From: Ectobacillus sp042610425
GTDB taxonomy: Bacteria > Bacillota > Bacilli > Bacillales > Bacillaceae_G
Direction of reading: 5' to 3'
Length of the DNA stretch: 64,000 bases
Assembly (NCBI RefSeq): GCF_042610425.1
Contig: NZ_JBGJZM010000003.1
Span: 62,001-126,000, forward strand
Position numbers and translations under genes: made by a program. The first letter of the stretch is position 1. The number at the start of each line of letters is the position of its first letter. Shown in pieces: positions 31,616 through 39,276 of this stretch. Under the pieces are notes generated by a model. That model made no database searches. It was not told the DNA's origin and was given only the letters and a program-made list of their open reading frames with translations.

Positions 31616-32416
31616 TTACTTCGATACGTCCGTACCGAACCATTTTTGAGATATTTTTAAATACGTTCCGTCATTTTTCATATCGGCAAGAGCTTTATTA
31701 ACGGCTTTCACTAAATCATCGTTATTTTTACGGAATAAGAAGGCATTGCTTGTTGCATTTGCTTCTTCATATACGGTTTTAACCTTTACATCAGGACGTT
31801 GTTTTTTCAAATCTAAGAATGATAGACTATCATTTAATGTTGCATCTACGCGGCCAGATGTAATTAAATCAATCGATTGATTAAATCCATCTACAACTGT
31901 GTTTGTTGCGCCGTGATCTTCTGCGATTTTACGGAAGTTACTATCTAATGATTGAGCTACTTTTTTCCCTTTTAAATCATCTAACGACTTGATTGTCGTA
32001 TTATCTTCTCCAACGATGAGAACAGACTTAGATACAATGTAAGGATCAGACATATCATATTTTTGCTGGCGGTCAGGACGAACGGCAACTTCATTTGCAA
32101 CCATGTCGTAACGTTTTGCGTCAAGACCGGCGATCATGCCGTCCCATTTTGTTTCAATAAATTTAGGTTTAATATTTAAACGTTTGAAAACTTCTTGTGT
32201 GATTTCAATGTCAAAGCCTGTTAATGTACCTGATTTATCATGAAATGTAAATGGTGCGTAAGTTCCTTCTGTACCGATTGTGATTTCACCTTTAGCTTTA
32301 ATTTGCTCGTATAAGCTGTTTGATGCCGTAGCAGTTTTGTCGTCTTTTTTTGTACCGCATGCTGCAAGAGCAAGTACTAATGATAAAGCAAGAAATAAAG
32401 TAAGTAGTCTTTTCAT
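31616..32416 (-). CDS. tcyA: Amino acid (probably cystine) substrate-binding lipoprotein
   Basis: A 266-residue extracellular binding protein. The lipobox LALAAC places the lipidated Cys at position 20. The mature part follows the SBP_bac_3 fold: EITIGTEGTYAPFTFHD, TGFDIEITQEVFKRL, WDGMIAGLDAKRYDMVAN and VRPDRQQKYDMSDPY. It captures the substrate outside the membrane and delivers it to the permease. It is first in the tcyA-tcyB-tcyC operon and has an excellent sigma-A promoter 55-85 bp upstream. Relatives include TcyA of B. subtilis; the ligand remains unproven. Confidence 0.85.
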   Translation of the reverse strand: MKRLLTLFLALSLVLALAACGTKKDDKTATASNSLYEQIKAKGEITIGTEGTYAPFTFHDKSGTLTGFDIEITQEVFKRLNIKPKFIETKWDGMIAGLDAKRYDMVANEVAVRPDRQQKYDMSDPYIVSKSVLIVGEDNTTIKSLDDLKGKKVAQSLDSNFRKIAEDHGATNTVVDGFNQSIDLITSGRVDATLNDSLSFLDLKKQRPDVKVKTVYEEANATSNAFLFRKNNDDLVKAVNKALADMKNDGTYLKISQKWFGTDVSK

Positions 32417-32470
32417 TTATAATCCCCCACTAATTTTATAGGATTTATTTGTTTTATAAAATGCTTTCTT

Positions 32471-32499
32471 AGAATAATGCAAGTATCGGGAAAAGTCAA
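32471..32499 (-). promoter_or_regulatory. Sigma-A promoter of tcyABC
   Basis: On the minus strand TTGACT (32494-32499) and TATTCT (32471-32476) are separated by exactly 17 bp. The transcript would start about 45 nt before tcyA. Confidence 0.75.
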
Positions 32500-32501
32500 T
32501 G

Positions 32502-32530
32502 AAAAAAAACCTTCCCGTAATGGGAAGGTT
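32502..32530 (-). terminator. Second terminator upstream of tcyA
   Basis: AACCTTCCC-ATTAC-GGGAAGGTT read on the minus strand, followed by six more T. It backs up the terminator at 32634 and insulates the tcyA promoter. Confidence 0.85.
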
Positions 32531-32545
32531 AGGAAGAAATTGGAT

Positions 32546-32618
32546 TCGATAATAAAAGTAGCGATTTCGATAATAAAAGAAAGGAAATCGATAATAAATT
32601 CGCCATTTCGATAATAAA
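32546..32618. repeat. About 21-bp tandem repeat with TCGATAATAAA core (4 copies)
   Basis: TCGATAATAAA occurs at 32546, 32567, 32588 and 32608 (spacing 21, 21, 20), with a degenerate fifth copy (TAGAATAAAAG) near 32626. Copies are joined by short variable stretches such as AGTAGCGATT. The array sits between two minus-strand terminators, downstream of the glycosyltransferase gene. Confidence 0.9.
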
Positions 32619-32633
32619 TGATTTGTAGAATAA

Positions 32634-32671
32634 AAGAACCCCCAGCTAAACTGCGCTTTGCAGGGGTTCTT
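32634..32671 (-). terminator. Terminator of the glycosyltransferase gene
   Basis: AAGAACCCC (32634-32642) pairs with GGGGTTCTT (32663-32671); on the minus strand it is followed by TTATTC. It begins 3 nt after the stop of the glycosyltransferase gene. Confidence 0.65.
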
Positions 32672-32673
32672 AT

Positions 32674-34068
32674 TCAAATAACGGGAACGATAATGCCATC
32701 AACTACTGCTTGTTCAAGCGTTTCTTTCGTCAGAGAAGCCTTTTCCGCTTCAGTTGGTGTAAATGGATTTGCTTTTTGCAAAGCTAAAAAAGAATATAAT
32801 GCGTCTTTCTCTAAATATTTGTAGAGGTAGTCATGATAAATGCCTTTAGTAGATACGTAGCACCAAGGAGCGAGCTTGTACATTTGCTCTTTCGTCACAG
32901 CATGCTGACTCAAATCCTCCGTTCTGCATGTAGCGGAAGTAATAAGTTTTTCATAGGTAGCTAGATTTTCATCGTAATTATATGTTTTGTTTAAATAGTG
33001 GTGCACCTTTTGTATATCGACTTGCTCCTGCAAGAGAGCTAGGACGGCAGAAACAGCCGCTTCGATATCTCCGTAATCAACTTTTGTCACATAATAGCCA
33101 TCGTCTACGATCGACCGCTGCGCTCCAACATTTGAAACGACGGCAGGAGTACCGCAGGCAATTGACTCAATTTGCACATAACCGAATGCCTCAATGAAAT
33201 TTCCAATGCACATTGTTACATCAGCAGCGGAATAAATGCCTGGCATTTCATGGCCTGGAAGCCATGGATAATACACAATCGAATCCCGAATGCCGAGCGT
33301 TTCTGCATGTAAAAGGAGAGAATCATAAAAAGCGGCTGTTTCAGGAGAAACGTTCACATCAAAGTGCTTTGGCATAAGCAACTTGATGTTTTGCTGCCCC
33401 AGATCCTTAAGCCGTGCTACGACTTCGAATGATTGATAGATTCCTTTACCGGGGTCTGGGCGGTGTGGAAAGAGGATGACGGTATCTTCTTCCAAAATGC
33501 CAAGTCGTTGTCGCCAGTCCGTTTCTACTGGATGATATATAGTTAAATCAATGCCATTTTTTACGACCGTTAATATATCATCGATGCAGGGAAGGACGCG
33601 TCCCACTGTATGTTTTACACTTTCATATGTATAGTCGCAAGCGACAATAAAGCGATCTCGGTTCGTATGAAAGGCGGAAATTAACGCTTCAGGATAGACG
33701 AAATTTTTTAACGATGTGACGGTTGGAATACCTTTGTGCAAATAGCCATAATCCATCTGTCCGTCATGAATATAGAACACATCATGCTCCTTTGCGTAAT
33801 TACGAATTAATTCATACGAATGGGCTAGATGAAATGGATGGGTATCGTATGGAATTGGAAATGTTTCTTTAAATCGTAAAATAGGTAAAACCGTTACCCG
33901 TTCACATAAATCAAATGGTTCACTGTTATCGCTGCGATAATTCGTTAAAACGGTAACGGTATGCCCTTTCTTGGAAAAGTAAAATAAAAGCTCACGCAAA
34001 TGACGTTGCGAGCCACCCATAGAAACATCCTTCATGATGGTAGCCATTGAAAAAACAAGAATTTTCAT
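32674..34068 (-). CDS. GT4-family glycosyltransferase with C-terminal extension
   Basis: A 464-residue protein. The N-terminal Rossmann half has MGGSQRHLRELLFYFSKKGH, typical of GT-B glycosyltransferases. The C-terminal half contains LFPHRPDPGKG, YYPWLPGHEMPGIYSAADV and NFIEAFGYVQIESIACGTPA, the last with the donor-binding EAFGxxxxE motif. It should transfer an activated sugar to an unknown acceptor at the membrane or in the cytoplasm. Residues about 390-464 extend beyond the usual fold (CYVSTKGIYHDYLYKYLEKD), a possible small winged-helix or acceptor-specificity module. ATG 34068. A TauE-type exporter lies 51 nt upstream on the same strand, so the two may be one transcript. Confidence 0.82.
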   Translation of the reverse strand: MKILVFSMATIMKDVSMGGSQRHLRELLFYFSKKGHTVTVLTNYRSDNSEPFDLCERVTVLPILRFKETFPIPYDTHPFHLAHSYELIRNYAKEHDVFYIHDGQMDYGYLHKGIPTVTSLKNFVYPEALISAFHTNRDRFIVACDYTYESVKHTVGRVLPCIDDILTVVKNGIDLTIYHPVETDWRQRLGILEEDTVILFPHRPDPGKGIYQSFEVVARLKDLGQQNIKLLMPKHFDVNVSPETAAFYDSLLLHAETLGIRDSIVYYPWLPGHEMPGIYSAADVTMCIGNFIEAFGYVQIESIACGTPAVVSNVGAQRSIVDDGYYVTKVDYGDIEAAVSAVLALLQEQVDIQKVHHYLNKTYNYDENLATYEKLITSATCRTEDLSQHAVTKEQMYKLAPWCYVSTKGIYHDYLYKYLEKDALYSFLALQKANPFTPTEAEKASLTKETLEQAVVDGIIVPVI

Positions 34069-34119
34069 GACGAGAAGTCCTCTCTTAACTTAAAAATAGT
34101 GAATATGCATCTCTGGCTT

Positions 34120-34878
34120 TTATAGCAGTAACAAAGAACCGCCTATCATCGGAAAAAGTACCATAGCCGTTTTTAAAATACGGGCTGGAACCCGCTTTGT
34201 AAATTTTGCGCCGATGTAGGAGCCAAGCATCGTTCCAAAGACTACCTCTGCAAGGAGCTGTAGATTTAAATACCCTAAATGATAATAGCCAGTTCCGCCT
34301 GCTATCGCAATGAGAATAATGACAAGCATGGTCGTTCCTGCTGATTTTCGTACCGACATACCTAAAATAGCCATTAAGCCAATTTGGATAAATGGAGTCG
34401 ATCCAATGCCGAATAAACCAGACAAAGCGCCCGTTACCAATCCGATGCCACAAGCTGATACGAGGAACCGAATTCCAGTTATATGTGCGGTTCTTTCATC
34501 ATCAATCGATTTTTTACGAGACACGATGAACATGCGAAGCCAAAGGACAATCCCCGATAAATATAACATTCCTGCTGTCATAAACTTTAATTCACTCGCA
34601 GGTATATAAACAGAAAATTTTGAGCTAAACCATGCACCAATAGCTCCAAATATACCGATGATAATCCCTTGCTTTAAGGAAACATTCCCTTCACGGTAGT
34701 GGCTCACTGCTCCTGACAGAGATGAAAATATCATCGCAACAAGTGCGGTTCCTAATGCGATATGAATAGGAATGCCAAACAATACTAATATTGAGATAAT
34801 AAATCCCGAACCGCCTGCGCCGACAAATCCTAAAAGAAGTCCTACTAAAAACATGGTAGCGATTATTTCTACAACCAT
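34120..34878 (-). CDS. TauE/SafE-family membrane exporter
   Basis: A 252-residue protein with seven to eight TM helices and the two-repeat design of the family: LLGFVGAGGSGFIISILVL early and GALSGLFGIGSTPFIQIGLM in the second half. Family members move sulfite, sulfoacetate or other small organosulfur or carboxylate anions; the substrate is not evident here. A short charged loop (SRKKSIDDERTAH) joins the halves. It is upstream of the glycosyltransferase gene on the same strand with a 51-nt gap, and divergent from hisC. Confidence 0.83.
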   Translation of the reverse strand: MVVEIIATMFLVGLLLGFVGAGGSGFIISILVLFGIPIHIALGTALVAMIFSSLSGAVSHYREGNVSLKQGIIIGIFGAIGAWFSSKFSVYIPASELKFMTAGMLYLSGIVLWLRMFIVSRKKSIDDERTAHITGIRFLVSACGIGLVTGALSGLFGIGSTPFIQIGLMAILGMSVRKSAGTTMLVIILIAIAGGTGYYHLGYLNLQLLAEVVFGTMLGSYIGAKFTKRVPARILKTAMVLFPMIGGSLLLL

Positions 34879-35041
34879 CTATCATTCCTCTTTCCAACAA
34901 TTACATTATGATATTCATAATTAAAGCATTCAATCCTGCTTAAGTGCAAATTCATAAATAGATTTTCGTATCTTTGTTTACGTTAATAGTATAATAAAAA
35001 ATAGGAATCATGTATGAAAGTTAGTTCCCGTATTTTTGCTA

Positions 35042-35071
35042 TTGATAGTAAACTATTTATATCGATAGAAT
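35042..35071 (+). promoter_or_regulatory. Candidate sigma-A promoter of hisC
   Basis: TTGATA (35042-35047) and TAGAAT (35066-35071) with an 18-bp spacer, 37 bp upstream of the start codon. Confidence 0.45.
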
Positions 35072-35107
35072 GAATGGGAGCAGTTACCTCGAAAGGAGAA
35101 ATAACAA

Positions 35108-36169
35108 TTGAGTAAATATTGGAATCAGTTAGTGAAAGAGTTACAGCCTTATGTTCCAGGAGAACAACCACAAAATAAAAAATATATTAAGTTGAATACA
35201 AACGAGAATCCGTATCCTCCATCCCCTAAGGTGATAGAAGCAATTCAGCAGAAAGCAAACGAGGATTTGCGTTTGTATCCTGATCCGAACTGTAATGAAT
35301 TAAGAGAAAAGCTGGCGGAATATTATCAAGTGCAGAAAGAGCAAATTTTTGTTGGAAATGGGTCAGATGAAATATTAGCCTTTTCGTTTCAAACTTTTTT
35401 TGAACCAGGGCGTCCTATTTTGTTTCCGGATATTTCGTACAGCTTTTATAAAGTATATGCCAACTTGTTTCGCTTACAATATACACTTGTCCCACTAGAT
35501 GAGGAGTTCAATATGCCAATTGAGCCTTTTAAATCTAAGAATGGCGGCATCATTTTTCCAAATCCGAATGCACCGACAGGAAAGGGATTGTCAGCACAAT
35601 TCATTCGAGAGATTCTTGATGCGAATCCGGAAAATGTAGTTATTGTGGATGAGGCCTATGTTGATTTTGGAGCGGAGTCCATGATCCAATATGTTAATGA
35701 ATATCCGAATTTGCTTGTCATTCAAACGTTCTCAAAATCACGTTCTTTAGCAGGTCTTCGAGTCGGGTATGCCATTGGTCACCCTGACTTGATAGAAGGG
35801 TTGCAACGCGTAAAAAATAGCTTTAATTCATACACGCTTGATCGACTTGCGATTTCTGGAGCGGTAGCAGCCCTTTCTGATCGATCTTATTATGAAGAAA
35901 TAACAAATGCTATTATTCATACGCGAAATGATGTTGTAGACAAACTACTGTCACTCGGATTTTCTGTTACTGAATCACGTTCAAACTTTGTTTTTATTAG
36001 CCATCCTGAAGTACATGCCAGTGTATTGTATGCAAAACTAAAAGAAGCCGGAGTTTTGGTTCGTTATTTTAATCAACCAAGGATTGATAATTTTCTACGT
36101 GTAACAATTGGATTAGAAAATGAAATGGAAGTATTCTTGCGTGCATTGAAGAATATTTTAACAAAATAA
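35108..36169 (+). CDS. hisC: Histidinol-phosphate aminotransferase family enzyme
   Basis: A 353-residue fold-type I PLP enzyme. LNTNENPYPPSPKVIEAI, GNGSDEILAFSFQTF, PNPNAPTGKGLS, VDEAYVDFG and the PLP-lysine motif TFSKSRSLAGLRVGYAIG (Lys210) match HisC throughout. It converts imidazole-acetol phosphate to histidinol phosphate with glutamate, and related enzymes also act on aromatic amino acids. It stands alone, away from any his operon, so it may be a second copy with a broader aminotransferase role. Start TTG at 35108, after AAAGGAG. Closed by a 15-bp perfect hairpin. Confidence 0.87.
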   Translation: MSKYWNQLVKELQPYVPGEQPQNKKYIKLNTNENPYPPSPKVIEAIQQKANEDLRLYPDPNCNELREKLAEYYQVQKEQIFVGNGSDEILAFSFQTFFEPGRPILFPDISYSFYKVYANLFRLQYTLVPLDEEFNMPIEPFKSKNGGIIFPNPNAPTGKGLSAQFIREILDANPENVVIVDEAYVDFGAESMIQYVNEYPNLLVIQTFSKSRSLAGLRVGYAIGHPDLIEGLQRVKNSFNSYTLDRLAISGAVAALSDRSYYEEITNAIIHTRNDVVDKLLSLGFSVTESRSNFVFISHPEVHASVLYAKLKEAGVLVRYFNQPRIDNFLRVTIGLENEMEVFLRALKNILTK

Positions 36170-36218
36170 ACCACTTTTAAAAAACATAACAATATAGAAT
36201 TACGTTTGGAAAATAAGA

Positions 36219-36260
36219 GCCAATTCTTTACTTAAGTAAAGAATTGGCTTGTTTGTTTTT
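36219..36260 (+). terminator. Terminator of hisC
   Basis: 36219-36248 is a perfect 30-bp palindrome centred on CTTAAG, followed by TTGTTTGTTTTT. Confidence 0.88.
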
Positions 36261-36398
36261 ATTCAAGACAGGAAGTTATAGTATGGATTATATCTTTTTG
36301 AAAGATGTGAACGAATATAAAGTGACACGTTTTTCCTATATTTGTCGATTATTGTAAGTATTCTCCTAATTATATTTGGATTATTTTGTAAAATACTA

Positions 36399-36407
36399 TG
36401 CTATAAT
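36399..36407 (+). promoter_or_regulatory. Extended -10 promoter of the acyl-CoA ligase gene
   Basis: TGCTATAAT is a perfect extended -10 element, 38 bp before the start codon. TTGGAT further upstream is at a poor distance, so the extended -10 probably carries the promoter. Confidence 0.55.
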
Positions 36408-36444
36408 ACAAGACATTACATGATTAATAGGAGGTATGATAGAG

Positions 36445-38064
36445 ATGATGATGGATACACAGTTATTGTTGCCGCTAATGATGGAGAGAGCTGAGAAGTT
36501 TTTTCCGAAGAAAGAGGTTGTATCACGTACGCATTCGACGGTTCAAACATTTACCTACCTTGAAATTGCTAAGCGTACGCGTAGACTTGCAAGCGTTTTA
36601 ACAAAATTAGGGGTACAAAAAGGAGACAAAATTGGTACATTAGCATGGAATCATCATCGCCATTTAGAAGCATACTTTGCTATTCCAAGCATTGGTGCCG
36701 TTTTACATACGGTTAATCTTCGACTATCACCACAGCATATTTCTTACATCATTAACCACGCAGAAGATCGATTTATATTTGTTGATGAGGATATGGTTCC
36801 AGTATTGGAGCAAATCCAACACGAACTCACACATGTACAAGCCTTCATCATTATGACAGACCAACCAGACATTCCTCAAACTAGTTTATTTCCTGTATAC
36901 CACTATGAACAGCTTCTAGAAGAAGGCGACGAAGCCTTTCCATTTGTAAAAGATTTAAATGAATCAGAACCAGCCGGTATGTGCTATACATCCGCAACAA
37001 CTGGACTTCCGAAAGGTGTAATCTATACGCATCGTAGTATTACGTTGCATAGTTATGCTCTTGGTCTTGCAGATGGAGGGAACTTATCCGAAGCAGATGT
37101 CTGCATGCCGGTTGTTCCAATGTTCCATGTAAATGCATGGGGATTGCCATTTGCTTGTACATGGTTTGGAACGAAGCTTGTTCTACCAGGGCCACATTTT
37201 AATGCTGTAGTGCTAGCAGATTTGATAGAAAAAGAGAAAGTAACGGTAACAGCAGGTGTTCCAACGATTTGGAGCGATGTTTTACAAGAAGTAGAAAAAA
37301 ATCCACGAGATATTAGTAGTCTTAAGAGTATATGGTCAGGTGGTTCGGCAGCTCCAAAGAATATGATTCAGACGTATGAAGAAAAATATAAGATTGACTT
37401 CCGACAAATTTATGGGATGACAGAATCAAGTCCGGCTGTTGTCTTTAATCGATTCAAGTCATATCAAAATAATTTAAATCAAGAAGAATATTATGAACTC
37501 CGTTCTCGTCAAGGCTGCGTTATTCCAGGTGTAGAAATGAAAGTGATTAGTTCAGAAGGCGAAGTGAAATGGAACGGAGTAGATATGGGAGAACTTTGCG
37601 TACGTGGTCCATGGATTGCGGGTAGCTATTATAAGGATGAAAGATCAGAAGATTCAATGAAAGATGGTTGGTATCATACAGGCGATGTTGTAACGGTCGA
37701 TGAAGAAGGGTCTATCAAAATTGCTGACCGTACTAAGGACTTAATTAAAAGCGGAGGAGAATGGATTTCTTCTATTGACTTAGAAAATTCATTAATGACG
37801 CATGAGGCTGTGCTAGAAGCATCTGTTATTGCTGTTCCACATGTAAAATGGCAAGAACGCCCTATTGCTTGCGTTGTTCTCAAAGAGTCCCATAAAGAGT
37901 CTGTATCAAAAGATGAATTATATGCATTCCTCACACCGCAATTTGCAAAATGGTGGTTACCGGATGATATTATTTTTATGGATGAAATTCCGAAAACATC
38001 CGTTGGAAAGTTTTTAAAACGAGCACTTCGCGATCAATTGAAAAGTTATTTGATCAAAGCATAA
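36445..38064 (+). CDS. Fatty-acid/acyl-CoA ligase (AMP-forming)
   Basis: A 539-residue adenylate-forming enzyme that activates a carboxylic acid, probably a medium or long-chain fatty acid, to its CoA thioester. Motifs: A3 YTSATTGLPKGVIYTH, A5 QIYGMTESSPA, A7 DGWYHTGDVV, A8 IADRTKDLIKSGGEWIS and the catalytic Lys in IPKTSVGKFLKRALR. The P-loop has Ala where Gly is common (TSATTG). The longest frame begins at 36436, but that codon touches AGGAGG; ATG 36445 (or 36448) is at a better distance. Monocistronic, with an extended -10 promoter and a terminator. It resembles the AlkK/YngI-like branch, from general appearance only. Confidence 0.87.
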   Translation: MMMDTQLLLPLMMERAEKFFPKKEVVSRTHSTVQTFTYLEIAKRTRRLASVLTKLGVQKGDKIGTLAWNHHRHLEAYFAIPSIGAVLHTVNLRLSPQHISYIINHAEDRFIFVDEDMVPVLEQIQHELTHVQAFIIMTDQPDIPQTSLFPVYHYEQLLEEGDEAFPFVKDLNESEPAGMCYTSATTGLPKGVIYTHRSITLHSYALGLADGGNLSEADVCMPVVPMFHVNAWGLPFACTWFGTKLVLPGPHFNAVVLADLIEKEKVTVTAGVPTIWSDVLQEVEKNPRDISSLKSIWSGGSAAPKNMIQTYEEKYKIDFRQIYGMTESSPAVVFNRFKSYQNNLNQEEYYELRSRQGCVIPGVEMKVISSEGEVKWNGVDMGELCVRGPWIAGSYYKDERSEDSMKDGWYHTGDVVTVDEEGSIKIADRTKDLIKSGGEWISSIDLENSLMTHEAVLEASVIAVPHVKWQERPIACVVLKESHKESVSKDELYAFLTPQFAKWWLPDDIIFMDEIPKTSVGKFLKRALRDQLKSYLIKA

Positions 38065-38081
38065 ATAGAATAGGTTAAATT

Positions 38082-38127
38082 AAATCCCTCTCAAAGAGAT
38101 ACTTCTGTCTATTGAGAGGGATTTTTC
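38082..38127 (+). terminator. Terminator of the acyl-CoA ligase gene
   Basis: The 13-bp perfect stem AAATCCCTCTCAA (38082-38094) with TTGAGAGGGATTT (38112-38124), followed by TTT. Confidence 0.85.
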
Positions 38128-38161
38128 AGTATAATGAAAGGTAAAAAGGAGCTTTTCGAAA

Positions 38162-39061
38162 ATGAAACCAGCTATAGAGGCCCTGCAAGATTTTAAGAAA
38201 CAAAATAAAAATAGAGGTAGGTTGCTCGTTCACTGCCCCGATCAACCGGGTATTGTTTCTAGTATTTCAAAATTTTTATTTGAATACGATGCAAATATTA
38301 TTGAATCTAGCCAGTATTCAACAAATCCAGAAGGCGGCATGTTTTTTCTCCGCATTGAATTTGAATGTCCAAATCTGCAAGAAAAAGCGATAAAGCTTGA
38401 ACAAGAGTTTCTACCAATTGCTACGCAGTTTCAAATGAAATGGAAATTTACATACGTTCATACACTAAAAAAAATGGCTATTTTTGTTTCGAAAGAGCTT
38501 CATTGCTTGCGTGAACTTCTATGGGATTGGCAGAATGGTGACTTAATGACAGACATAGCTGTTGTGATTAGTAATCATGAGGATGCACGTGAGGTTGTGG
38601 AACTTTTACATATCCCGTTTTATCACATACCTGCTTCTAAGGAAAATAGAGCGGAAGTCGAACTAAAGCAGCAGCAGCTTCTTAAAGAATATGAAATCGA
38701 TACGGTCGTATTGGCTAGATATATGCAAATTTTAACACCCACATTTGTAGCCACTCATCCAAATGAAATTATTAATATACATCATTCGTTTTTACCTGCA
38801 TTTGTTGGGGCAAAACCATATGAACGTGCGTTTACACGAGGGGTAAAACTCATCGGGGCCACCTCACACTATGTAACAAATGATTTGGATGAAGGACCGA
38901 TTATCGAGCAAGATATTAAACGAGTGAATCACCGCGATGGAGTAGAAGACCTAAAGAAAATCGGACGTGCCATCGAACGAAGTGTGTTGTCGAGAGCGGT
39001 GAAATGGCATTTAGAAGACCGCGTGATTGTGCATGAGAATAAGACAATTGTATTTGCGTGA
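38162..39061 (+). CDS. purU: Formyltetrahydrofolate deformylase
   Basis: A 299-residue enzyme hydrolysing 10-formyltetrahydrofolate to tetrahydrofolate and formate, balancing one-carbon pools. The N-terminal ACT domain (about 18-95) starts RLLVHCPDQPGIVSSISKFL. The C-terminal formyltransferase-type domain has VLARYMQILTPTF, NIHHSFLPAFVGAKPYERAF (catalytic Asn/His) and GATSHYVTNDLDEGPIIEQD (catalytic Asp). All key residues are present. AGGAGC lies 7 nt before ATG 38162. It is monocistronic; a short stem after the stop (39082-39103) has no T tract. A 52-bp repeat locus follows. Confidence 0.93.
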   Translation: MKPAIEALQDFKKQNKNRGRLLVHCPDQPGIVSSISKFLFEYDANIIESSQYSTNPEGGMFFLRIEFECPNLQEKAIKLEQEFLPIATQFQMKWKFTYVHTLKKMAIFVSKELHCLRELLWDWQNGDLMTDIAVVISNHEDAREVVELLHIPFYHIPASKENRAEVELKQQQLLKEYEIDTVVLARYMQILTPTFVATHPNEIINIHHSFLPAFVGAKPYERAFTRGVKLIGATSHYVTNDLDEGPIIEQDIKRVNHRDGVEDLKKIGRAIERSVLSRAVKWHLEDRVIVHENKTIVFA

Positions 39062-39125
39062 TGCAAAAAAAAATCAACTCACGGCTTACTGAAGGAAGCC
39101 GTAGCTAATAAAGCGAATGATTGAT

Positions 39126-39221
39126 GCCCGTAAAGGATGAGAAAGATGTGTAGTGGTAATCAAAGCCCCGCATTGGTTACTGGAAAGAGAGAAAAACTTC
39201 AATAGCGGTAATCAAATCGTC
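39126..39221. repeat. 52-bp repeat array, locus C (2 degenerate units)
   Basis: Two degenerate units start at 39126 and about 39178. The first reads GCCCGTAAAGGATGAGAAAG and TGTAGTGGTAATCAAAGCCC; the second keeps AATAGCGGTAATCAAA. It is the most decayed member of the family in the window, between purU and the helicase gene. Confidence 0.8.
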
Positions 39222-39276
39222 CCTACCCCCCTATCCGTGATATAGTAAAGCCATTAACAAACAAACGGGTGATACA

